Assembly: GCF_024606225.1 (NCBI RefSeq)
Contig: NZ_JAGRPU010000022.1
Location: forward strand, 1 to 64,000
Origin: Endozoicomonas sp. ISHI1
GTDB lineage: Bacteria; Pseudomonadota; Gammaproteobacteria; Pseudomonadales; Endozoicomonadaceae
Length of the DNA stretch: 64,000 nucleotides
Reading direction: 5' to 3'
Shown here: positions 53,557 through 62,559 of the stretch, in pieces
Numbering within the stretch: position 1 is the first letter of the stretch
Layout: each line of letters begins with the position of its first letter
Program-made: the position numbers and the translations under genes
Notes under the pieces: generated by a model
Seen by the model: only the letters and a program-made list of their open reading frames with translations
Database searches by the model: none
Told to the model about the DNA's origin: nothing

Positions 53557-54306
53557 ATGAACTGGACTTTTTTTCACAAACTGGGCTCGCCCAAATGGTT
53601 TTACGAGATCAGTGGCAAATGGTTGCCCTGGTTGGCCATTGTGGCAGCCCTGTTAATGGCAACCGGCTTGATCTGGGGCCTGGTATTTGCGCCACCGGAC
53701 TATCTGCAGGGTAATAGTTACCGGATCATATTTATCCACGTTCCTACCGCCTTTCTGGCATCCGCTATCTACGTGATGATGGCCTTTGCAGGTATCGTCA
53801 CTCTGGTGTGGAAAATGAAACTGGCTGATATGGCACTCAAGTGTTGTGCACCCATCGGGGCTTCTTTCTGCCTGTTGGCTCTGATAACAGGTGCCATCTG
53901 GGGTAAACCGACCTGGGGAACCTGGTGGGTCTGGGATGCCAGACTGACCTCTATGCTGATTCTGCTGTTCCTCTATATGGGGGTCATCGCCCTTCGAGGT
54001 GCCATGAGAAACACCAATACCTCGGCCAAAGCCTGCGCCATCCTGACTCTGGTTGGGGTGATTAATATCCCTATCATCAAATTTTCTGTTCAGTGGTGGA
54101 ATACCCTGCACCAGGGCGCCACGCTCAAGTTAACCGAGAAGCCGTCCATGGCACCTGAGATGCTTTGGCCTCTGCTGATCAGTATTGCGGCTTTTTATCT
54201 GTTTTTTACCGTCGTCCTTATTCTCCGTTTGCGAACCGAAATACTGGACCGTGAGCGCCGAACTAAATGGGTTCACAAGACCGTATTGGCCAGACAGGAG
54301 AATTGA
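53557..54306 (+). CDS. ccmC: Heme-handling protein CcmC
   Basis: CcmC presents heme to CcmE at the periplasmic face. The 249-aa protein has six membrane segments, the WWD heme-binding motif at ~120-132 (WGTWWVWDARLTS) and flanking periplasmic histidines in FIHVP and TLHQG, the usual axial ligands. It lies 31 bp after ccmB and overlaps ccmD by one base (TGATG). Confidence 0.96.
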   Translation: MNWTFFHKLGSPKWFYEISGKWLPWLAIVAALLMATGLIWGLVFAPPDYLQGNSYRIIFIHVPTAFLASAIYVMMAFAGIVTLVWKMKLADMALKCCAPIGASFCLLALITGAIWGKPTWGTWWVWDARLTSMLILLFLYMGVIALRGAMRNTNTSAKACAILTLVGVINIPIIKFSVQWWNTLHQGATLKLTEKPSMAPEMLWPLLISIAAFYLFFTVVLILRLRTEILDRERRTKWVHKTVLARQEN

Positions 54307-54653
54307 TGACTATGTATTTTGAAAATCTGGCCAGTTTGATACACATGGGTGGTCACGGTGTTTATGTGTGGTCAGCTTATGGCATGGGGCTACTGATCAT
54401 TGTCTACAACATAGTTTCCCCATTGCGGTTCAGAGAGCGGATTGTGTCCCAGATTCAGCGTCAGGTGCGCAGCAGCCAATCCAGAGGTTGGAACCTTGGC
54501 GTTGATAAGAGCCTCAGCCTCAGTAAAAGCTCAAACGGGAACAAAAATCAACGCTCCGGGGCTGACAGAGAGCAAAAACTAACAATAGCCCGTCAGCAGG
54601 AAGATAGCGTCAACATTAAAGCTCAGGGTGCCCGGGAGGGGGAAGTGGAATGA
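54306..54653 (+). CDS. ccmD: CcmD, small subunit of the heme release complex
   Basis: CcmD helps release holo-CcmE from CcmABC. The start at ATG 54306 follows AGGAG and overlaps the ccmC stop; ATG 54312 is an alternative. One membrane helix (~16-35, GVYVWSAYGMGLLIIVYNIV) is preceded by the family's MGGHGVYVW motif. At 115 aa it is longer than the usual 55-75 because of a polar, Ser/Gln-rich cytoplasmic tail. Confidence 0.9.
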   Translation: MTMYFENLASLIHMGGHGVYVWSAYGMGLLIIVYNIVSPLRFRERIVSQIQRQVRSSQSRGWNLGVDKSLSLSKSSNGNKNQRSGADREQKLTIARQQEDSVNIKAQGAREGEVE

Positions 54654-55186
54654 ATCCGGTTCGCAGACAACGCTTATTATTGATCCTTTTATTGGTAGCC
54701 GGCGTCGGTATTGCTGTGGCCCTTGCTCTGTTTGCCCTGAAGGAAAACATCAACCATTACTTCTCACCAGCCCAGATGGCCACTGGCGAAGCGCCCGTTG
54801 GTCAGAGGATCCGGGGTGGCGGTATCGTGGTTCCGGGTACGGTCAAACGTGATCCGAATAGCCTGAAAGCCACTTTCCGAATCAGTGATGGCGATGGTGA
54901 AGTGGAAGTGGAATATACCGGAATCCTGCCGGACCTTTTCAAAGAAGGTCAGGGCATTGTCGGAACCGGAAAACTGGATGAAAACCGTCGTTTTGTAGCC
55001 GAGGAGCTATTGGCCAAGCATGATGAAAACTATATGCCTCCGGAAGTACAGAAGGCCATCGACAAGGCTCATGGTACGAAGTCAGGCAATCCGTCAGATA
55101 AATCTAATGGCGCCCCGTCGTACCAGAAAGAGAATCAACAGTCTTTAGAGAACCCTCAGCCTCAACCATCGGAGAGCCAGTCATGA
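54650..55186 (+). CDS. ccmE: Heme chaperone CcmE
   Basis: CcmE carries heme covalently through the periplasm. The 178-aa protein has an N-terminal membrane anchor (9-30) and an OB-fold. The heme-attachment site LAKHDENYMPPE provides His124 (covalent heme histidine) and Tyr128 (axial ligand). The final ~40 residues are a flexible Ser/Gln/Pro-rich tail. The start overlaps ccmD by 4 bp. Confidence 0.97.
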   Translation: MNPVRRQRLLLILLLVAGVGIAVALALFALKENINHYFSPAQMATGEAPVGQRIRGGGIVVPGTVKRDPNSLKATFRISDGDGEVEVEYTGILPDLFKEGQGIVGTGKLDENRRFVAEELLAKHDENYMPPEVQKAIDKAHGTKSGNPSDKSNGAPSYQKENQQSLENPQPQPSESQS

Positions 55187-57219
55187 ATCCTGAACTGGGG
55201 TTGTTTGCCCTCATACTGGCCACCTGTCTGGCACTGCTGCAAAGCATTATTCCGTTGCTGGGTAGCTACAATGGTCGACTGAACTGGATGGCCACTGGTA
55301 AAACGCTGGCTTCAGGGCAGTTTGTTTTTGTCCTGTTATCGTTCATGTGTCTGGTGTTCGCTTTTGTCTCGGATGACTTCTCTGTTCAGTACGTTGCCAG
55401 CAATTCAAGCTCCCTGCTGCCTGTTTACTACAAGGTGACTGCGGTTTGGGGCGGTCATGAAGGCTCTCTGCTGCTCTGGATTCTGACTCTTACGGGCTGG
55501 GGACAGGTGGTTGCCCTGCGCAGCAACAAATTGCCGCCGGAACTGTCTGCGAGAGTTCTGTCGGTCATGGGTATGATCAGCGTTGGCTTTCTGTTGTTTA
55601 TTCTGCTGACTTCTAACCCATTTGCTCGTATTCTGCCATTCCCCCCTGTTCAAGGTTCTGACTTGAATCCGCTACTGCAGGATCTGGGTATGATTGTTCA
55701 TCCACCCATGCTTTACATGGGGTATGTAGGTTTTGCTGTAGCCTTTGCTTTTGCTATTGCGGCCCTGCTCGGTGGACAGCTTGACAGCGCCTGGGCTCGA
55801 TGGGCTCGTCCCTGGACAACTGTGGCATGGTGCTTCCTGACTGCCGGCATTTCCCTGGGAAGCTGGTGGGCTTACTACGAGCTGGGCTGGGGTGGCTGGT
55901 GGTTCTGGGACCCTGTGGAAAATGCTTCCCTGATGCCCTGGCTGACCGGTACGGCCCTTATTCACTCTCTGGCGGTGACTGAAAAACGCGGACTGTTCAA
56001 GAGCTGGACACTGCTGCTGGCTATCACCACATTCTCCCTGAGTCTGTTTGGTACCTTTCTGGTTCGTTCCGGTGTGCTGACCTCTGTTCACGCCTTTGCC
56101 AACGATCCTGAGCGTGGTCTCTTCATTCTCGGCTATCTGCTGGTGGTTGTGGGGGCTTCCCTGACCCTGTTTGCATTCAGGGCACCGGAAGTGAGAAGTA
56201 AAATCAGTTTCTCACTGCTATCGCGCGAAACCTTGTTGCTACTCAATAACATTATTCTGGTGACCAGTTGTGCCACGGTACTGCTGGGTACTATGTTCCC
56301 ACTACTCCTTGACTCTTTGGATCTGGGCATGATTTCTGTTGGCCCTCCCTACTTTAATCTGCTGTTTGTTCCACTCTCCATGCTGCTGGCTGCCTGTCTG
56401 GGTATCGGTATCCTGCTGAACTGGAAAAAAGGTTCTCTCAGCTGGTTGAAGCAGCAGGTGCGCTGGATATTGGTCGTTTCTGTTGTCGGTGGCATCATCT
56501 TCAGTTTCTTATACGGTGACCGCTTCCTGGTCAGTGAAGCCCTGGCGATTGGACTCGTGCTCTGGATGGTATTAACCATCGGTAAGGATGTTCGCAACAA
56601 AACCCGAAACATCGGCCTTCTGAAAGGAATGAGAAAGCTCAAACCTGCCTATTATGGTATGCAACTGGCCCACCTGGGACTGGCAGTGACCTTTATAGGG
56701 GTGGCTCTGACCTCTGGTTACAGCGTTCAGAAAGATCTGCGTATGAATCCGGGCGACACAGCCCGGGTGGGTGAGTACGTCTTTCGTTTTGATGGTGTGA
56801 ATCAGCGCCAGGGCCCTAACTATGTTTCTGACTTCGGTACTGTGAAGGTCTTTAAAGATAAGCAGCAGATTGCTGTCCTTAATCCCGAAAAGCGTGTCTA
56901 TACCGTTCAGGGTATGCCGATGACAGAGGCTGCCATTGATTCGGGCCTGACCCGTGATCTTTATGTAGCCCTGGGAGAGCCTCTGGGTGACGATAGCTGG
57001 GCTGTTCGGCTCTACGTTAAGCCTTATATTCGTTTCATCTGGCTAGGCTCTATCTTCATGGCTCTGGGTGGTTTGCTGGCCATTTCGGACAAGCGTTATC
57101 GTGTCCGTCTCAAGAAGAAAGTCGCCCTGAGCGGGAAAAAAGCTGCATTGGCGGGTAATCCCGGGCCCTCCCTGGATTCAGGGAAAGATGCAACCGTCAC
57201 CACAGGAGGTCAGGCGTGA
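55183..57219 (+). CDS. ccmF: Cytochrome c heme lyase subunit CcmF
   Basis: CcmF, with CcmH and CcmI, ligates heme to apocytochrome c. The 678-aa polytopic protein shows the conserved WGGHEGSLLLWI region (~88-99) and the WWD domain near 235-250 (GWGGWWFWDPVENAS). It ends in a large periplasmic domain and a last membrane segment (~610-630). The length is typical. It overlaps its neighbours by 4 bp on each side. Confidence 0.97.
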   Translation: MNPELGLFALILATCLALLQSIIPLLGSYNGRLNWMATGKTLASGQFVFVLLSFMCLVFAFVSDDFSVQYVASNSSSLLPVYYKVTAVWGGHEGSLLLWILTLTGWGQVVALRSNKLPPELSARVLSVMGMISVGFLLFILLTSNPFARILPFPPVQGSDLNPLLQDLGMIVHPPMLYMGYVGFAVAFAFAIAALLGGQLDSAWARWARPWTTVAWCFLTAGISLGSWWAYYELGWGGWWFWDPVENASLMPWLTGTALIHSLAVTEKRGLFKSWTLLLAITTFSLSLFGTFLVRSGVLTSVHAFANDPERGLFILGYLLVVVGASLTLFAFRAPEVRSKISFSLLSRETLLLLNNIILVTSCATVLLGTMFPLLLDSLDLGMISVGPPYFNLLFVPLSMLLAACLGIGILLNWKKGSLSWLKQQVRWILVVSVVGGIIFSFLYGDRFLVSEALAIGLVLWMVLTIGKDVRNKTRNIGLLKGMRKLKPAYYGMQLAHLGLAVTFIGVALTSGYSVQKDLRMNPGDTARVGEYVFRFDGVNQRQGPNYVSDFGTVKVFKDKQQIAVLNPEKRVYTVQGMPMTEAAIDSGLTRDLYVALGEPLGDDSWAVRLYVKPYIRFIWLGSIFMALGGLLAISDKRYRVRLKKKVALSGKKAALAGNPGPSLDSGKDATVTTGGQA

Positions 57220-57758
57220 AGCGTTGGAAACTGTTTTTACCGTTAGCTTTCTTTTTGACTTTCTGTGTTCTGCTCTACATCGGTTTGTTCATGGAAGATA
57301 AAAATGAACTGCCTTCTATGCTGCTGGACAAGCCGGTTCCTGAATTCAGCCTGAAAAAATTGCAGCAGCCCGCAGAGACCGTTACTGAAGAAGCATTGAA
57401 AGGCAGGATTCTGTTGCTTAATGTCTGGGGCTCGTGGTGTCCGGCCTGTAAGGTGGAGCACCCCTACCTGATGAAACTTGCCCGCGAAGGCATCAATATT
57501 GTTGGCGTCAACTACAAGGATGAGCGTCAGGGGGCTTTGGAATGGCTGGATCGTCTGGAAGACCCTTACCTTTTCAATATTGTTGATAAGGATGGCAGGT
57601 TGGGTCTTGATCTGGGGGTCTATGGCGCACCGGAAACCTTCCTGATCGACAAGCACGGTGTGATTCGTTACAAGCACATCGGGATCCTTGATGACCGGGT
57701 CTGGAAGAAAGATCTCAAGCCCCTTTACGATGCCCTGCAAAAGGAGTTAGTGCAATGA
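57216..57758 (+). CDS. ccmG: Periplasmic thioredoxin CcmG/DsbE
   Basis: CcmG keeps the cytochrome c CXXCH cysteines, or CcmH, reduced. The 180-aa protein has an N-terminal membrane anchor (~8-26), the active site WCPAC (Cys75, Cys78) and the cis-proline loop YGAPETFLID. It matches the family in length. Confidence 0.96.
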   Translation: MKRWKLFLPLAFFLTFCVLLYIGLFMEDKNELPSMLLDKPVPEFSLKKLQQPAETVTEEALKGRILLLNVWGSWCPACKVEHPYLMKLAREGINIVGVNYKDERQGALEWLDRLEDPYLFNIVDKDGRLGLDLGVYGAPETFLIDKHGVIRYKHIGILDDRVWKKDLKPLYDALQKELVQ

Positions 57759-58270
57759 CTCTCGACTTTTTTTTCAGGCGCTCATCACTGCTGGAATCTG
57801 TAAGCGTCTCCATGCTGATGGGGCTCGCTGTGCTGTTAGTCAGTTTGAGCGCCCATGCCGGGGTCATTGAAAACTATCAGTTTGACTCTCCCCGGCAGCA
57901 GGAACAGTTTTTCCGTTTGAACGAACAGCTGCGCTGCCCTCAGTGCCAGAATCAGTCCATTGCTGATTCCAATGCGCCTGTTGCGCAAGATCTGCGTCGT
58001 CAAGTGCACCGTATGATCGTTGAGGAAAAGGCGGATGATGACACTGTTATCCAGTTCATGCTGGATAGGTACGGTGATTTTGTACTCTATAAACCCAGAA
58101 TGGATGCCCGCACCATTATGCTCTGGTTTGGCCCTCTGATTCTGCTGCTTCTGGGCATTTTTATACTGTTCAGAATCCTTAAAGAGCATCGTCCGGAGAC
58201 CGAAGTTGAAGGGCTGGACGAGCAGAACAAAGCCGAGCTTGACAAGATACTGGGTGGTAAAGATAAATGA
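57755..58270 (+). CDS. ccmH: CcmH thiol-disulfide subunit of heme lyase
   Basis: The 171-aa protein corresponds to the N-terminal (CcmH/CcmL-type) half of E. coli CcmH. It has a signal sequence (to ~35), the LRCPQCQNQSIADSN motif with Cys61 and Cys64, and a C-terminal membrane helix (~122-142). The TPR half is a separate downstream gene, as in most gammaproteobacteria outside the enterics. Confidence 0.96.
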   Translation: MTLDFFFRRSSLLESVSVSMLMGLAVLLVSLSAHAGVIENYQFDSPRQQEQFFRLNEQLRCPQCQNQSIADSNAPVAQDLRRQVHRMIVEEKADDDTVIQFMLDRYGDFVLYKPRMDARTIMLWFGPLILLLLGIFILFRILKEHRPETEVEGLDEQNKAELDKILGGKDK

Positions 58271-59439
58271 CGCAGTTCTGGATAATCGCCACAATATTAA
58301 CTCTCACTGGTATGGCTCTGGTCATGCTGCCTTTGTGGTTTCGCAGTCGACGCAGTTCTGATCAGGATGTTTCAGACAAGGCTTCCAACATCGCTTATTT
58401 CAGAGAGCAGGAAGCGGATCTGACAAAGCAGCGGGACCAGGGTTTGGTAACGCCAGAGGATGCCGAACTGATTCGCACTGAGCTGAAAAAAAAACTACTG
58501 GAAGATGTGACTGATAAGGAAGAAACACTCAGTTACACAAGCAGTAGCAGCAAAGGTCTTGCTTTATTCCTGGCCCTCCTGATTCCAACTATGGCCGTAC
58601 CGGTCTACCTGCATCTGGGAGCTCAGACCGAGCTGTCTGTGACTGGGATGATGATGAATCCGGATGCTTCTCATGAAGAGATGATCTCTGCGCTGGAAGC
58701 CTGGCGCGACAAGCGACCGGATAATGCTCAGGCCTGGTATCTGCTGGCGGGCCGCTATATCGCAAAGGGGGAAGTGGATAAGGCGATTGACGCCTATAAG
58801 ACACTCTACACGGTCTCGGAAGGCAGTCCTCAGGCAGCGGCTCAACTGGCTCAGGTACTGTTCCTGGCCAACCGTAACCAGGTTAATGGCGAAGTTCGTG
58901 GCCTCTATCAGGATGCTCTGAGCAAGGACGAAAGCAATACTACGGCATTAGGGCTCAAGGGCATTGATGCTTTCGAACGGGAAGATTACAAACAGGCTGT
59001 GCAGGCCTGGACCAAAGCACTCTCTATTGAAAATGATATGACTGCACGACAGTCATTGTCTGTGGGTATCACCAAAGCACGTAAGCTGATGGGTGAGGCG
59101 GTTGCAGAATTGAGGATCAATGTCGAATTGGCTCCCGAACTCAGTGACCTTCCAGCTCAGGCTAGAGTTATCGTGTTTGCCCGTGAGAGTGGTGTTAAAA
59201 AGCCCCCTATTGCTGCTATTCCTCTGAAGGTGAGTGACCTTCCCAAAGAGGTAATACTGGATGATAATGCCGCCATGATGATGGGGGCCAGCAGTCTGTC
59301 AGATGCAGAAAGTCTGGATGTCGTCGCTCGTATTACCCTTTCGGGCGATGTGGCCCAATCGGACTATCAGGCTGAAGTTCGTGACGTGAAAATCAAGGAT
59401 AATGGTGTTATCCAGCTACGAATTGCACCTGCCAGTTGA
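58267..59439 (+). CDS. ccmI: CcmI, TPR apocytochrome chaperone
   Basis: CcmI binds apocytochrome c and hands it to the lyase. The 390-aa protein has two membrane segments (~5-22 and ~98-118) with a cytoplasmic loop between them. TPR repeats follow at ~140-270 (AWYLLAGRYIAKGEVDKAID), then a periplasmic C-terminal domain. It is the last gene of the operon. No strong terminator is visible before the convergent lipoprotein gene. Confidence 0.94.
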   Translation: MTQFWIIATILTLTGMALVMLPLWFRSRRSSDQDVSDKASNIAYFREQEADLTKQRDQGLVTPEDAELIRTELKKKLLEDVTDKEETLSYTSSSSKGLALFLALLIPTMAVPVYLHLGAQTELSVTGMMMNPDASHEEMISALEAWRDKRPDNAQAWYLLAGRYIAKGEVDKAIDAYKTLYTVSEGSPQAAAQLAQVLFLANRNQVNGEVRGLYQDALSKDESNTTALGLKGIDAFEREDYKQAVQAWTKALSIENDMTARQSLSVGITKARKLMGEAVAELRINVELAPELSDLPAQARVIVFARESGVKKPPIAAIPLKVSDLPKEVILDDNAAMMMGASSLSDAESLDVVARITLSGDVAQSDYQAEVRDVKIKDNGVIQLRIAPAS

Positions 59440-59534
59440 ACTCGCTTGAACGCCGAATTCAAATTTGCTGTCCAGTTGACAGACCGGGCAGCATTTTCTC
59501 TCTCTTTCGCTCCATTTTCATCATTTCGTTCCTG

Positions 59535-59837
59535 TTATTGTGATTGTGATTCGGTTTCTATAATGATCGGTTCATTGTAGGGAAAAGTCATTTTCCAGGA
59601 GGGCTTGCCCGGCTGCCCGGGAGAGGGCTGGTAGTCGCCCCCCCGGCCGTGTTTCATCCGATATTGGTTGGCATTGATGCGGTTCTGGCGGCTGATGGCT
59701 GATTCTTCCTCTGTCAATACCGGGGCAGGGCGCTCATGGTCATAGAAGCTATCTTCCTCAGCCATCGGCTCAGTGACACAGCTTGTTAGCAGGCTGCACA
59801 GTATTATTGTTGTGGGTACGAGCAGTAGTTTTGTCAT
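59535..59837 (-). CDS. Small hypothetical lipoprotein
   Basis: The 100-aa product has a type II signal peptide with lipobox LLTSC (Cys20). After lipidation a hydrophilic ~80-residue tail remains, rich in Glu near its start (PMAEEDSFYDHE) and Gly/Pro-rich later (GRGGDYQPSPGQPGKP). I do not recognise the family. The gene converges on ccmI, 95 bp away. Confidence 0.7.
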   Translation of the reverse strand: MTKLLLVPTTIILCSLLTSCVTEPMAEEDSFYDHERPAPVLTEEESAISRQNRINANQYRMKHGRGGDYQPSPGQPGKPSWKMTFPYNEPIIIETESQSQ

Positions 59838-60050
59838 AGCGAGTGTTTTCCAAATCCTGTATTTACTTTAAACCGATAATTGTAGACGCTGTAAATCAAG
59901 GAGGCAGGTTTAGTCTTCTCCAATATGAAATGAGCCCATGATTTGCCCGGGGACCCCTTTGGTTTTTGACAGAAAATCTTTGACAGAAAAGCACGCTTAT
60001 TTTCTTGATCTATCCTTCGTCCTTATCAATCGGAACGCAGGGCTGGAATT

Positions 60051-62261
60051 ATTAAACACTCACTCTTTGCGGCGCTGCTGTTGCCGACATTGTCTGTCGT
60101 CTGTCAGGCCGAAAGGTTGACAGAACGTTATATTATCGAGCTTGAACAGGATAGAATTTTTCCAAACCAGAGTTTTTCTATAAAACCTGCGGGAACCCCG
60201 TCAGACATTTTCGACCCAAACGGCTTCACAGAACCAGATTCATCGCCCGATGACACACCGCGCAGATCTTGGGGTTACAGGGTGAAAACGACCATGATCG
60301 AATCGATTGCGTGGCAATCGCTTTATGCCACTCAACTGCTGGCTGCTTACGAACGGACACTGACCATCAAAGTGACTCCTTTAAGTAACACCCCATACTC
60401 ATGGTTGACTGCAGAAGCGGCTGTCGCGATCATCTGGCTTTTAAAAAGCCGTTGGAACCCCGGTTCATCGTCGCTTAATCCGGTTGGACAAGAAGAGGCC
60501 AGTCAGGATTATCCGTTTGCGACCATCACTATGATGTATGGCTCCGGATCTGACCGATCATCATACCAACCATCAGAATCATCGGGCCAACAAACTCCCG
60601 AAGCCACCACCCGCCCCGCAGGCTTTTGCATTAGCTCCTTTTATTCTGGCACTGGCGGCGGTAACGGAGATCCTTATAAACGCCTGCATTCTCTGGCGTT
60701 TAATTGTTTCGTAAATCCGTGTCATGGTGTTTGTCAATTCCGGCCGTCATCTCATGGCAGATTGCCCGCTGAATGGCCACCGGACTCTGAACAAAGCTCA
60801 TGTCCCCACTTGGCCAATGGGTACTGTTTTAGATGCATGAATTATTCTGATTCTGTAAGCGCTCCACATTTCATGGGCGCAGGGGCGTTCAATACAACTG
60901 GCGCTCCCGGCCTGGCCAATGATGGTGTGAATTTTCCTGCCACTGCTGGCGGTGTTTCGGCCATAAATGGGTTAATCGTTCCACGTAGCCTTCCCGAAGA
61001 AGCCGGAATTTCCCTTGCGCTTACCCAGTTCATTCCCCCATTGGAGACTTCAGAGAAACAACAAACAACGACAGGATCATTCCAATTGAGTCAGAGTCAA
61101 CCTCACGTTTCCGGGACAAACACTGTAAAGGCCCAGTCAGATCAAAGGTTCAAATTCCACACCAGGCAACGAACCTGTGAGGTGACAGTGATTGCCAAGG
61201 ATGGTCGGCAGCAGTCATGCGGGAAGGTCTGCGGCAATGCTCAAGCCCTTTGGGCTCACAAAAGAAGATTCCACACCGGGCCGCAAACCTGTGACGTAGC
61301 AGTGGTCAATGAGGCCGGCCAGCAGCAGACATGCGGTATTGTCTGTAAGAATACACAAGCTCTGATGGATCATAAATGCAAATTTCACAGCGGGCGGCAG
61401 CAACCAATCTGCGAGTTGACAGTGGTCGGCAAGGATGGTCAGCAGCAGGCATGCGGGAAGGTCTGCAAGAATATGAAGGTCATGTGGGTTCACAAAAGAA
61501 GAGCCCACACCGGGCCGCAAGACTGTAAAGTAAAAGTGGTCACGGAAAATGGTCAGGTGCAGCCGTGTGGGATGGTCTGTAAGAATGCTCAAGCCCTCTC
61601 GCTTCACAAAAACAGATGCCATAACGGGTACAGAACCTGTGATGTTACAGTGGTTGGCAATGATGGCCAGCTACGGCCATGCCTGATGGTCTTCAAGAAT
61701 GCCCAAACCCTGGCGAGTCACAGAAAAAGCGCCCATAGCGGGCAACAAATCTGTAACGCGATGGTGGTCGGGGAGGATGGCCTGCAAAGAACATGCGGGA
61801 AGCTCTTCAGGAATGCTCTGCATCTATCGAATCACAAGAGCAAATTCCACACTGGGCAAAAAACCTGTGACATGACCGTGGTTGGAGAGGACGGCCAGTC
61901 GCGGCCATGCGGAATTATCTGCAAGAATGCTTCCACTCTGTCAAATCACAAAAGTAAAGAGCACAGCAGACAACAAATCTGTGCTGCAACTGTGATCGGG
62001 GAGGATGGTCTGTGGCAACCATGCGGGATTGTCTGTATGAGTGTCAGAGCCCTGTCGCAACACAAAAGAAAAGTCCACACCCGGCAACAAACCTGTGTCA
62101 CGCTAGTGGTCGGGGAGGATGGCCAACCGTGGCCATGTGGAAAGGTCTGCAAGAGTGTTAAAGCTCTGACTGATCACCAAAGAGCACATCGAAAACGCAA
62201 GCCTGATGATATGGAGCAGAACAGAAGACTTCGACCTCTGAAAGGTAAAGTGAACAAGTAA
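60051..62261 (+). CDS. Secreted-type protein with nine atypical C2H2 zinc fingers
   Basis: The C-terminal half (from residue ~376) consists of nine ~38-residue tandem repeats. The pattern is C-x13-C-x12-H-x4-H, with H-x3-H in the last, for example CGKVCKNMKVMWVHKRRAH. The second half of each unit (CGK-x-C/F-x-N-x-x-x-L-x-x-H) and the HTGPQT-type linkers match eukaryotic C2H2 fingers, but the first Cys pair is stretched by a VVGEDGQxxP hairpin. A basic tail (HRKRK) follows. The N-terminal ~370 residues are unrecognised and contain scattered Cys. The frame has no ATG. The TTG at 60081 would cut a signal peptide, whereas ATT at 60051 gives KHSLFAALLLPTLSVVCQA, so I favour the rare ATT start (736 aa) over TTG (726 aa). 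The function is unknown; nucleic-acid binding is suggested by the fingers. Confidence 0.75.
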   Translation: MKHSLFAALLLPTLSVVCQAERLTERYIIELEQDRIFPNQSFSIKPAGTPSDIFDPNGFTEPDSSPDDTPRRSWGYRVKTTMIESIAWQSLYATQLLAAYERTLTIKVTPLSNTPYSWLTAEAAVAIIWLLKSRWNPGSSSLNPVGQEEASQDYPFATITMMYGSGSDRSSYQPSESSGQQTPEATTRPAGFCISSFYSGTGGGNGDPYKRLHSLAFNCFVNPCHGVCQFRPSSHGRLPAEWPPDSEQSSCPHLANGYCFRCMNYSDSVSAPHFMGAGAFNTTGAPGLANDGVNFPATAGGVSAINGLIVPRSLPEEAGISLALTQFIPPLETSEKQQTTTGSFQLSQSQPHVSGTNTVKAQSDQRFKFHTRQRTCEVTVIAKDGRQQSCGKVCGNAQALWAHKRRFHTGPQTCDVAVVNEAGQQQTCGIVCKNTQALMDHKCKFHSGRQQPICELTVVGKDGQQQACGKVCKNMKVMWVHKRRAHTGPQDCKVKVVTENGQVQPCGMVCKNAQALSLHKNRCHNGYRTCDVTVVGNDGQLRPCLMVFKNAQTLASHRKSAHSGQQICNAMVVGEDGLQRTCGKLFRNALHLSNHKSKFHTGQKTCDMTVVGEDGQSRPCGIICKNASTLSNHKSKEHSRQQICAATVIGEDGLWQPCGIVCMSVRALSQHKRKVHTRQQTCVTLVVGEDGQPWPCGKVCKSVKALTDHQRAHRKRKPDDMEQNRRLRPLKGKVNK

Positions 62262-62458
62262 AACCCGCACTTTCATAACGCTTAAGCTCTTCTTCGCCAG
62301 AAGCTGCATAGAGCTTGATAAAATTGCCAGAATGGTTGTTGACCGGATGTTGCCGGAAGGGAAGCATATCAAGATTTGTTACGAAATTATCCCCTGCAGA
62401 GATCTTTTCCCAGATTACCACTGTCCATGAAGACTCCACGAGGCCGCCGCGTTTGCGA

Positions 62459-62559
62459 TGGTCAGGGGGATCTATCCGAATGGAACTTCCATGCTATCTG
62501 AAGGTCACATCATTAAAGATTTCAATACAGTCCTTCAGATTGGAGGAGGAAGACTAACT
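62459..62559 (+). promoter_or_regulatory. Conserved leader of giant paralogue 6
   Basis: TCTGAAGG (62497-62504) and CCTTCAGA (62532-62539) form the same perfect 8-bp stem as in the leader of paralogue 3. GGAGGAGGA follows as ribosome site. The rest of 62262-62458 shows no gene. Confidence 0.65.

Noticed and set aside
61176-62200. Regular ~114-bp repeats considered as a CRISPR or satellite array
   Set aside because: The period equals a 38-codon protein unit, substitutions respect the zinc-finger ligands, and there are no short identical repeats with unique spacers.
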